A DNA stretch of 64,000 nucleotides. Source: Dryas octopetala (Eukaryota; Streptophyta; Magnoliopsida; Rosales; Rosaceae). Below, one piece after another: positions 13,101 through 23,055 of this stretch. The notes under the pieces are model-generated. The model did not search any database. It was not told the origin of the DNA and worked only from the letters and a program-made list of their open reading frames with translations. The stretch's first letter is position 1. Each line of letters opens with the position of its first letter. The stretch is from the NCBI GenBank assembly GCA_963921425.1, contig OY992833.1:5305228-5369227 (forward strand). The letters run 5' to 3'. A program made the translations under genes and the position numbers.

Positions 13101-14342
13101 CTGCCCACACAAAATCCAGGTTAGTACCAAAACAAACACATATAAGGTAGCATTAGCTCAAGGTCTGGTTTACACTTACTCTTTAACTAAGATGTGAATC
13201 AGTCCTTCAAATCTGAAAGCAAGGGGGTCAGTCATTTCCTTCCCAAAACTTCAAAGGTGACCTTGCATGTTGTAGACCAATGACAACAAGGTTGAATCAT
13301 GTTGGCTAGAGTGAAAATTAAAGGAAAGAGAGGTCTTGATCTCAGGTCTTACCAGGGTTCGAACTCTTTCTGCTTAGATTCAACATGCAAACAGGTTTTG
13401 TAAAAGACAAAAAGGGTCAGTGACAAAAATGGTGCAACTTGATTGTGAAAACCAAAGGCTTGAAGGTATGAGGCTCGGGTTTGGTTGCATTACCAGATTT
13501 GAGTGTAGTTCTCACCACTCAGACTTCTTCTAGAAAGATTTCTCGTTGGTTGGATGTTGAGAAAGTAAAGGAGGGGTCAAAAGTTTCACGTACTATAACT
13601 CGAATTCTACACCATGGCTAACAAAGCTTGGATATTTTTTTTTTTTTTCTGGTGTGAGTCTAAAGCTTTGGGCTTTCAGTGAGTTAGGGTTTGGTAAGAC
13701 CTTTGTTGTTTAATTCTCTGTGGCTTTCTCCTTTGGTTCGGATGTGTTTGGTTGGAGAGAAAATTCCAGAACCTAAAACACAAAGAGAGAAGGTGGAAGA
13801 TGAGGGGTCTGTAGCTTGTGTGGGTGGTGAAGTCTGAACTCAGGCTTTTAATAGCGTGTTATGGGCTTTGTGTTGGTCTTAATTGGGGTTTTGAAATAAT
13901 TAAGAATAAAATAAAAATAAGCCTCTAGGTAATTCTAACCAACGTGGACTGAGTTCAAGGAAAAATTCTTGGGCTCAATTTAAGACTAATACTAGGTAGT
14001 TGGGCTCAGTTAAGGCTCCAAGTAATTGGGCATTTAATTGTGAGTTTGAAGTTACTCACTAGGGTTCAAAACAAATAATTGGGTTTAAGGGAAAATTAAA
14101 TGGGCTTCCGAACAAATGGGAAGCCGGCCCCACTTGCCACGTGTCACACTCTCAAGTTCGGGTGTGAAATTACTAAATTGTCCCTCCAAGGTTACTATCG
14201 TTAATCCTTGTCTCACTCACAAGGCATGAGCAACAATTTTTATAAATGTACCAAAACCAAATAAATAACAAATGAGATTAAACAGTAAATGAGAAAAGTA
14301 GTAAATGAGCCAATTTAATCCTTAGTAATGTCATCCAACAGA
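10169..14342. mobile_element. Long LTR-like non-coding unit, possibly a Ty3-type LTR
   Basis: A 4.2 kb stretch starts TGTCACGGCCC and ends ATCCAACA, so it has the TG...CA ends of an LTR. It has no coding potential. A G-rich tract (GATGGGGGCATACC) directly precedes it, as a polypurine tract precedes a 3' LTR. Direct target duplications do not flank it and no primer site adjoins it. Very long LTRs are known in some plant Ty3 lineages such as Tekay, but the family assignment is a guess. An alternative is an unrelated intergenic repeat. It is a fossil either way. Confidence 0.3.
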
Positions 14343-14990
14343 TTTCTCAAACTAAGATAAGAAAGGTAAAATAAAAGTATAAGGCATTAACACACTCATC
14401 CATGATGGGATCCTCTTCCTCATCACTTCAATATATTGATGTGGGTGGTGAGGGAATGTCAGAGCTATGGGCACTATCTTTCCAGCTATCACATCTCCAT
14501 CCTTCAGAATCTGATAGTTCCACAAAACTAACCATGTTTCTTTCCTAAGGGTTTCCTGCAAATTAACAAACTGTGTAGGAGTGAGTATCACCAAAACAAC
14601 TGATCACACACTCAACTAGTCTAAAACAACTCAAGTTTTTCAATATAGTTATTCAATAGCAAAATAGTGTTCATTAAAGTCATCAATTAATCTTTGCCAA
14701 AACTTGCTCAAGAAAAATCAAGTATACTAACAAGAAACCAAACAGTTTAGGCATATCTTAAGAGATACTAAAACAAGTTATATTGAGGTATAATCATACT
14801 CAATTCCAACATAAATATTCATAATCATATACATATAAACACATGTTGTAATCGAAGGACAACATCAATATACATATAGATCTCAGGTTTAACATGATAA
14901 TGTATTGTACAACATTATATTTCATATTTAACCATGAATAAGTTCATGAAATGCAAATGCATGTCAATTTAAATAAGCATGCAACGCTAG
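14343..14990. other. Unassigned sequence between repeats
   Basis: A short minus-strand open frame at 14352-14594 reads like protein (for example LQETLRKETWLVLWNYQ) but I do not recognise it. It may be a captured or transposon-derived scrap. The rest is AT-rich and shows no feature. Confidence 0.25.
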
Positions 14991-17560
14991 GTGCCAGCCT
15001 GGCCCTAATCTTTCGGGCTCGGGCCTGGCTTAAAGGAGCCCAACAGGGCTTTCGGGTCGGGCTGGGCGGGGTTTGGTTTGAATAGACGGCCCAAATTGAG
15101 CCTTTTTAGATTCTCAACTTGCCTAATTTATGTCAGTTTTAACTATAAAAATTTGCCCAGAATTAAATCAAAATTTTGAAATGTCACAACTCACAAGTCA
15201 TAATTCAACACAAAATTTAATAGAGGGGGAAATGCATCACTATAGAATATGTACATCCCAACTAGGTTGACACCTACACACCTATCTATCACTTGCATTT
15301 CATATGTACATCCCAACTAGGTTGGCACATACACAACCCTCAAAACTAAAATTGTAATGATTTAATTATAATAATAGTAATGGTATGCAGTTATGGTGCT
15401 AAGGTGCTTAACTCCTTATGGAGTTTACAAATTACAAACCAAAACTGAAAAAATAAATTCAAGTCGATATATGATGCAGCATGAGAAGGGGTATAGGTTG
15501 ATGATGCAGCAGGGAAAAGGGTCTCTTCTTCAACAAATTCAGGTCTTGATAGCTTGATGTTCATTAGATCTTCTGCCTAATCCTCCTCTTGAGCACCCTC
15601 TTGCATTCTTGCTTCAGCTAAGCATCAATCTTTGACGCAGATTAGTGCTTCTATAGTGTTCGGACTCAAGCTAGCCTTCTTCTCTGATATCACTCTACCA
15701 CCTACACTAAAAGCAGATTCGGATGCAACAGTTGAAGCTGAAACAATTAACAAATCACGAGCCATGATGGAAAGCACATGATATTGTGTATCATGTGATT
15801 TCCATCATCCCAAAACATAAAATGCAGTTTCATCAACATCATCTAAAACTAGTGCATCAAGATAGTATTGCAAATCAGAAATAGAATAAACAGAGGATTG
15901 AACATTTTCCATTTTCAAGGCTCTCATAGCACTGTTTTGAAAGGTAGAAATAGAAATTGGGGCATAACTAGTACTACTACCAGAAACAGTACTTTGAGAA
16001 TTAGTTGTGGTTTCAGTAGAGTTTTGTGATGATGCAGCAGGCATATTAGACTTGTAATGGTCATACAATTTAAACATAGAAGACTTAATTTCATCTACTT
16101 TTACTTTAATGTCATCTTCCTCACAACCAATAACATTTAACCACTCGCTAATTGCCCAAATTTTAAACCTAGGATCCATAACAGTAGCAAAACAAAACAG
16201 TTTAGGGAAAGTTGCCCAATATTTATCAAATTTACTTTTCATTGCAACCATAGCAGTTTCAAATGCATCAACATGAGTATATGATTGAAATGCACAATGA
16301 ATATCAATCAAAAAAGTCAGCACACGACTAGAAGTATGATAATACACACCAGATAATATTTTTGTTGAATAATCAAAAGTCTTTAAAAAACCACAAACAA
16401 ACTGAGCAACAAGCCAATCATGTTAAGATGGAATCGGTAAAGTAAAACTTCTAGTTGATTGATTTATTGTCTGAACATATCTATGCAAGACAGCTTTATA
16501 TTGAATGGCTACTTCTAACAGTGCATATGTGGAATTCCACCTATGAGGAACATCATTGTCTATGTTTCTCCTATCCAAACGAACATCAACACAACATTTT
16601 TTCTAAATTTCATGTCTCTTGTTTGAAATATTCAAACTACGCACAATTTCAACAATTTTATCAATAGAATGACCTAAAATAGCTAAACCATCTTGCACAA
16701 TTAGGTTCATAACATGAGCACAACAACGTATATGAAACATTTGTCTAGGCATATCATCAATCATAAGATATAAAGGCAGGAATTCATCAACCACATCATT
16801 ATTTGAAGCATTATCTAGTGTAATTGAAAAAAATTTATTATGGATACGCCAATAGTTGAGTTCCTCATGTATATGAGTTGCAAGTGACTGTCCACTGTGT
16901 GGAAACTCAATCATTTTAAATTTCAGTTAGCATCAATGAAGTGAGCAGTTAGTGACATAAAACTAATTTTTTTGTCTAGAAAACCAAACATCAAAAGTCA
17001 AACAAATTATGCCTTTATATTTTTCAAAATAAGACAGCAATTGAGATTTTCCTTCAACAAACAGTTTCATAACATCCCTTTTACAAGTTGTGGCAGAAGT
17101 ACCTTTATATTGTGGAGTAAAGCCTCTTTGAATCATTCTTTTAAAATCATATTTTTCCACAAAAGTAAAAGGTAATTCTGCCCTAACTATAAAATCAACA
17201 ACTTCTTTTTGAGCATTTTCCTCTTTATAAACAAAATTTGACAAATTACCAACAACATTTGATTACCAATATTAACATTTTGGCTTTCAAGATGTTTCTT
17301 ATAATGACGACCTAAATGAGTAGTACCAATTGAAGAACTACCATTTAATTTTTTTTTTCCATAGATTGCACATTTTGCTTTTGTAACAAATTTACCATTT
17401 TTAATTTCAACAACTTTTTCAAATCAGTTTCACACTTCACTTCTACTACTTTTAGGAACATAATTAGATTGGCGTGTGGATGGGGGGGAACCAATAGATT
17501 CATGGATTTTGATTACATTAGACTCTGGCTGAGTAGACATCCTAACACAAGTCCTAAATC
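14991..17560 (-). mobile_element. Decayed hAT transposon with BED-finger transposase (RICESLEEPER-like)
   Basis: The minus-strand transposase runs from an ATG at 17540 to a stop at 15627-15625, about 640 codons. In order it shows a BED-type zinc finger (C...HLGRHYKKH, near 17390-17280), a segment with FDVWFSRQK, the RNase-H-like core (ITLDNASNND, HIRCCAHVMNLIVQDG, then VMDPRFK) and the C-terminal hAT dimerisation block SESAFSVGGRVISEKKASL. hAT transposases cut and paste DNA and some plant members were domesticated as RICESLEEPER/DAYSLEEPER genes. This copy is dead. Early Trp codons read TGA, the second zinc-finger cysteine is replaced by Tyr, and the frame breaks several times. A GC-rich tract at 14991-15080 may be one terminus. 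The terminal repeats and target duplication were not resolved. Confidence 0.85.
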
Positions 17561-18208
17561 AACAAATCACAGCAAATAACACTACTAGCAAATCAAACTA
17601 CCAGCATTTGCCACTCACACGACACATAATTAAAAAAAGGAAAAAAACAGAATTAAAATGTTAATAAAATAAACAATCTATAACAAAACTTCAGCCAAAT
17701 CATTGGCAAGGAAAATGACTTACATGCAGAGGAAGACAGACTGGCAGGGAGCTTGCAGTGGAGTCGCTGGTGCGGAGGTGGCGTTGCGGTGGTGCTCGGA
17801 CTGTCTGAGCGATAGTGCTCTATCAACTATCTGATTGCAGCTTAGATCTCGATTTGATCATTAATTGATCAGAGTTTGGTGGTGGTTTAAGGGTTTGGCT
17901 TGCTTTCTGGAAAGAGGTTGGGTTGATGGGTTCGATCGGATTTGGGGGTGGTTTGGTGAGATGGTTTGGGCGAGATGGTGATTGTGGGGTTTCGGTGATG
18001 ATGGTCAGATCACTCAGATGGTGATGATGAGGTTTGAGTGAGACGGTGAATCGGTGATGATGGTGAGATGGTCAGACCATCAAATGGTGAATTGTGATGA
18101 TGGGGTTTCATCGTTTCGATGATAATGGTGATGATGGAGAGAGGCTGAGACTGAGAGAGTGAGAGGGATTGAGAGTTGAGACAGAGAGCAAACTCAGCAA
18201 AGGAGGCG
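17561..18208. other. Simple-sequence region rich in GGTGATGATGG
   Basis: From about 17950 to 18170 the sequence is a degenerate array of GATGGT, GGTGATGATGG and GAGATGGTCAG words, ending in a GAGA-rich tract. It probably represents the upstream part of the hAT element plus local expansion. No gene is seen. Confidence 0.4.
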
Positions 18209-18280
18209 GCGATCCCCCTTTCTCATTAATTTGGAACACTTGAAGACTTATGTGATTCCCCCTTTCTCATTAATTTGGAA
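18209..18280. repeat. Direct repeat at the LINE 5' junction
   Basis: The 28 bp word containing CCCCCTTTCTCATTAATTTG occurs at 18209-18236 and again at 18253-18280, one mismatch apart, with a 44 bp period. The second copy continues into LINE coding sequence. It looks like a local duplication made during or after insertion. Confidence 0.7.
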
Positions 18281-21200
18281 CGGGACCTGTCTCATGAGTA
18301 TTTGCAGATTCTTGACCAAGAGGCTATGTTATGGAAGCAAAAGTCTAGAATTTCTTGGCTTAAAGATGGTGATAGGAACACCAAGTTTTTTCACTTGCCT
18401 ACTTTTATTCGAAGAAGGAAAAATCGTATTGAAAGACTTAAGGATGATGTTGGTGAGTGGAAAGAGAGTAAGTCTGATTTACAAAAGTTGGTTGTTGATT
18501 ATTTTGTTGCTCTTTTTTCTGATAGAGGTGGGAATTATTCTATGTTTGAGTTTCCCAATCTTTTCCCAGCATTTTGTGAGGAGGATATTAGACTCTTGAA
18601 TAGTAATATTGTGGAAGAGGATGTGAGAAACAATGTTTTTTCTATTAGGCCTCTCAAAGCTCTTGGGATTAATGGTTATCCTGCTTTGTTTTTTCGAAAG
18701 TTTTGGAATGATTGTAAGCCTGATGTTTTGGCTATTGTCTTTCAGTGCTTTAGGTCTGGATTCATTCTTGATGGGTTGAATGATACCTTGATTACCCTTC
18801 TCCCCCAAGGTGCCTAATCCTAGTCTTATGACTCAAATTAGACCCGTTAGCCTCTGTACTATTATTTATAAAGTAGTTGCTAAAATTTTGGTTAATAAGC
18901 TAAGGCCTATTATGGAGAAGGTTGTCAGTCCTAATCAAGTTAGTTTTGTTCCTGGGAGCTAGGCATATTACCGATAACATCATCATTGCTCATGAGGTAC
19001 TTAATAAGTTCAAGAAAGGTAAAGGTAAGGGCGGCTTTATGGCTTGGAAAATTGATTTGTCCAAAGCCTATGATCGAATGAGTTGGTCTTTTATTGAAGG
19101 TGTTTACAAGAAGTTGGTATTCATGAGACTTTTCTTCAACTTATCATGAGCTGTGTTACTTCTGTGAGATATAGAGTTGTTGTGAATGGTGAACTTACAA
19201 ATTGCTTTACCCTTGGGTGTGGCCTAAGGCAAGGAGATCCTTTATCTCTTTATCTCTTTGTTTTGGGAATGGAGAAGCTTAGTCATATTATTAATGCTGA
19301 AGTTACATCTAAGAGGTGGAAGCCTATTCAAGTCTCTCGAGGTGGTCCTTGTATCTCTCACATTTTTTTTTTTTGCTGATGACTTGCTCATTTTTGCTAA
19401 AGCGACTACAAGGCAAGCCATAATCATTTAAAAATGTGTGGATCAATTTTGTGCTAAGTCTTGTTAGTTGGTTAACTTCGACAAGTCCAAATTACATATT
19501 TCTCCCAATACTGATCACAAAGTGGTTAATACTATTAGTCAGATTTGTGCCTCGAATGTATCCCAATCTCTTGGTAAGTATCTTGGTGTCCCTCTCATCC
19601 ATAAGAGGGTGTCCAAAGATACCTATTAGTATGTTGTGGATAATGTTCAAAAGAAGCTGACTGCTTTGAAAAGTAAGATGCTCTCTCTATGACAGGTCGT
19701 CTTACCCTTATCAATGCTGTGATTTCAACCTTGCCCATTTATACCATGCAAACTGTGGCTCTTCCTACTGCTACTTGTTATGACCTGGATAAGATTAACA
19801 AAAAGTTTTTGTGGGGTAATGTTCAAGGGCAATCTAGGACTCACTTGGTGAATTGGTATAAAGTGAGTTATCCTAAGGTGCTTGATGGTTTAGGTGTTAA
19901 GAGATCTAGTTTAATGAATAAAGCTCTCCTTGCCAAAGTCGGTTGGAGGTTGTTGAAGAGAGATGAAGGGCTTTTGGGCAGACTTGTCTGAAAAGAAGTA
20001 CCTGAAATCTGGTGAGCAGACTATTCTCAATGATGGTCAGTGGAATGATGTTTTTCCAACTTGGAGAAGTATATCTAAAGAGTTTGTTGTTCTTAGGAAG
20101 GGTATTAAATGGAGAGTTGGTAATGGCCATTCTATTGAGTTTTGGAAGAATTTATGGGTTGGTGGGGTTCTTCTCTCTGAGTTGGCTTTTTCTCCCGATT
20201 CTATGAAGGAGGGTTCTTGTAAAGTCTCTAATTTTCTTACTAATTCTAGTTGGGATATTGGAAAGTTGGAAGGTATGGTTCCTCAAGTTGTGGTCCGTCA
20301 GATTCTCTCTTTGCCTGCTAGATTAGACCCTAAGGATATGGATTATATTATTTAGAATGATTTGCCCACTGGGGATTTTATTGTGAAGTCTGATTTCCTG
20401 CAATTTTTTCGAGGTGTAAATGGTGGCGATTCTTGTTGGTCTCATCTTTGGAAGCTTAAGCTACCTCCTAAGGTTAGAATTTTCCTTTGGATTGTGTTGC
20501 AGGGTAAATTACTCACTAATGAGCAGCGTGCTAAAAGGAAAATGACGCAGGATTCTAGTTGTTCTCTTTGTGGGAATGGTCTTGAATCTCAATTTCATGT
20601 GTTGGTTGATTGAACTGCAGCTAAGAAGGTCTGAGAGTCTCTTCATCAACCTGTTCATTTAGAGCTTTCTAAGTTTGGTAGCTTCAATATATGGCTGGAA
20701 GCTAATATGCGTTTATCTTCTCCTAGTCATTTGAATTTTTCTTGGTATCTTTTATTCTTTATGGCTGCTTGGTTCCTTTGGAAATGGCGTTATAACTTTA
20801 TTTTTGATCAAAGCTTTAGATTTCCTCCTAACCTTGTGGCTTGCATTGTGAACTATGCCTTTGACTAGTATAAAACCAACATTGTTGCTAGTAGTAAACC
20901 TCCATGTGTTCACGCTTTTTGGTTTAGAAGCCTCCTCCTACTGGATTCTATAAACTTAATGTGGATGGTTCTAAAGTTGGGAGTGAGAACCTTTTAAGTT
21001 ATGGAGGTTTGATTATAGATTGGAACGGGGATTGAGTTGCTGGCTTCATGTCCAACATTGGTACATTTTGCATGTTGAACTTTGGGCGTTGCATCAAGGT
21101 CTCAATTTTGCTTGGAGTCTTGATTTTCGTAGTCTGCATGTTGAAGTTGACTCAGAAGCTGTTGTTCATATGCTGAATGACTCTGTGAGTTCTAATCATC

Positions 21201-21475
21201 CTTTTTGTCTTATGGTCCGGGATTGTAAGAAGTTGCTTAATGCTAATTGGAGTTGTGGTTTATCTCATATTCACAGGGAAAAGAATATGGCTACTGACTG
21301 TCTTGCTCAGTTGGGCTATCAGCAAGAGTTAGGTCTTGTGGAGCTTTCTAGGCCTCCTTTGTGTTTGGTTTCTATTCTTAGAGTTGATCATGCTGGGTTG
21401 GCTAGGCCTAGATTAGTAGTTGTTTAGTTAGTTTTTTTTCTTTTGGGCTTTGGCCCCTATTGTACCGAAAAAAAA
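18209..21475 (+). mobile_element. 5'-truncated L1-like LINE (non-LTR retrotransposon)
   Basis: The remains of a plant L1-type ORF2 run along the plus strand. Present in order are the pre-RT segment (WLKDGDRNTKFFH at about 18360), reverse transcriptase blocks (IRPVSLC, DLSKAYDRMSW, GLRQGDPLS and, after a frame change in a T run near 19370, ADDLLIFA), the zf-RVT region (WKLKLPPKVRIFLW, CSLCGNGLESQFHVL at 20440-20610) and a C-terminal RNase H (ELWALHQGLNFAW, VEVDSEAVV, HREKNMATDCLAQLG at 21080-21320). The endonuclease and ORF1 are absent, which is the usual result of incomplete target-primed reverse transcription. Several stops and frame changes make it inactive. The 3' end is taken at the A-run after TTGTACCG near 21475. 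A 44 bp tandem duplication marks the 5' junction. Confidence 0.88.
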
Positions 21476-21560
21476 TGAAATTATGTTGGGTAATATTATT
21501 AGTTATGGGTACATATTTTTATTTCACAAAGTTATACATTTTATATAATTAAAATATACA

Positions 21561-22672
21561 CAAGGAGTTAAATTTCGATTTTTGAAGGTATCGAAATTTT
21601 ATCAAACAACCATAAATATTTCGCGAGAATTTCGCCGAAATGTTCAAATTTTGCGAAATTTCGCTCAGAGAAATACAAACCCAACCCTTTTTCATGGAGT
21701 TTATAGATCTTCGTCTGTCTTGGCATGATTGGGGAGGGTGGAGAGAGACGAGTGAGAAGAGAGAAGAAATGGGGAGGGAGAGGAGGAAGAGAGGGAAGAT
21801 CTGGAAAGGATTGACGCAAAGATCCTTGCTAGCGGCAAACCCAGCCACCGGTGTAATTGGGGAGGGAGAGAGAAGAGAGAAGGGAGAAGAGATGGGGAGG
21901 GAGATGAGGAAGAGAAGAAATATCTGGGAAGGATTGACGCAAAGAGGGGAGATGGAGGAGAGAGAAGAGATATATCATATATGCAAGTTGCAACACAGTG
22001 ACTGGGAGAGAGAGAAATGAGAAGAAAGAAGAAAGTCACGAGAAGAATAAGAAGGAAAGAAAAAAAAAAAGAAAAAAAAAGAAAAAAGAGAAAAACAATA
22101 ACAGATTTTTTTTTTATTGGAGTTTGGGACTATTGGGCAATTGGAAAAAAAATGATTTGGGGTTTCGTTTGGCCATTTTAGGATTTCGTTTAGTTGTTTT
22201 TAAACCCTAAACTAATAAACTCTAATACATTTTTATATAAAAATAATTAAAAATATCATAATGGGCCTAAACCCTAATATCTTATATTATATCTTAAACA
22301 ATATTGAGTATAGATTATAAAGTATATAGGGTTTAGTGTATAGATTATAAAATATAAAGAATATATTAATTTCATTTATTCATTATACTAATTTTATTTA
22401 ATAGTATTTGCCTTTAGCGCCCATTATATTTATCTTATATCACATGAAACTTACTATATAATTTGGTTTCTTCAATGTTTTTTATCAATGTAGTAGATAA
22501 TATGTTAAATAAACATATGGTAAAGTTTCATTCAAAATTTTCGTATTTTGATAGTAATTTCCGTCGTTTCCGTCTAATTTCTGTCGAAATTTAAAAATCT
22601 TTGAAATTTTCGTCGAAATTTCCATCGAAATTTCTATCAAAATTTCCTCGAAACCCGAAATTTTATTCCTTG
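21561..22672. mobile_element. Non-autonomous hAT-like transposon with GAAATTTCG subterminal repeats
   Basis: The ends are imperfect inverted repeats: CAAGGAGTTAAATTTCG on the left and the complement of CAAGGAATAAAATTTCG on the right. The 8 bp target duplication AATATACA lies directly outside both ends (21553-21560 and 22673-22680), which points to the hAT superfamily. Both subterminal zones (about 21570-21670 and 22530-22670) are packed with GAAATTTCG-type palindromic words, likely transposase-binding sites. The interior is a GA-rich tract (21720-22100) with an internal duplication ending GGATTGACGCAAAG, followed by AT-rich sequence. No transposase is encoded. Confidence 0.72.
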
Positions 22673-22742
22673 AATATACATGAATATATTAAGAATGTAA
22701 GATTGTTAAGGTATAGCTATAGCATTGGAGTACAACCCACAT

Positions 22743-22854
22743 TGGGCTAATGCTAGAGCTTAAAATCTGGTTGCTTTAGTTTTAGCCCATAATGGGCTAA
22801 GGGGAGGCATATGCATAGTGGGCTGGAGGTGAAACATGCATAATGGGCTGGGCT
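22743..22854 (+). promoter_or_regulatory. Cluster of six TGGGCT site II motifs
   Basis: TGGGCT or its complement occurs at 22743, 22784 (reverse), 22793, 22819, 22844 and 22849. Site II elements of this form, bound by TCP factors, are typical of plant promoters for ribosomal and mitochondrial proteins. They precede a CT-rich leader and a telo-box, so this is taken as the promoter of the gene whose coding part begins at 25933. The cluster begins 70 bp after the end of a hAT insertion. Confidence 0.62.
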
Positions 22855-22869
22855 GGAGTTCCGAAACTC

Positions 22870-23055
22870 AGAACTTCAGAAGCCTCTCTCTCCGGCTGCC
22901 TTCTTCTTCCATTCCTTCTCGCATGCTCGGGTTCTCAGTCCCTCTCTCTAATTCCCAGTGGCTTTTAGTTTGTTTTCAAGTTGCATTTAGGGTTTAGGGT
23001 TTTCATTACCTCGGCCTCTCTCTCGCTCTCTGCCTCTGGGATCCCTCTCTCTCAA
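22870..23055 (+). other. Probable 5' leader exon of the 25.9-28.1 kb gene
   Basis: A CT-rich stretch (CCTCTCTCTCCGGCTGCC and similar) follows the site II cluster and resembles a plant 5' untranslated exon. A plausible donor lies near 23050 and an acceptor (GATTTCAG) ends at about 25853, giving an intron of about 2.8 kb. Transcript evidence is lacking, so the boundaries are inferred. Confidence 0.4.
22986..23002 (+). promoter_or_regulatory. Telo-box (two TTTAGGG units)
   Basis: TTTAGGGTTTAGGGTTT lies in the presumed 5' leader. Telo-boxes next to site II motifs are a known signature of plant genes for translation and organelle biogenesis. The pairing here supports that expression class for the gene downstream. 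Confidence 0.6.

Noticed and set aside
21640-22039. Overlapping Glu/Arg-rich and Ser/Pro-rich frames on both strands
   Set aside because: They are produced by the GA-rich core of the hAT-like element and have no domain.
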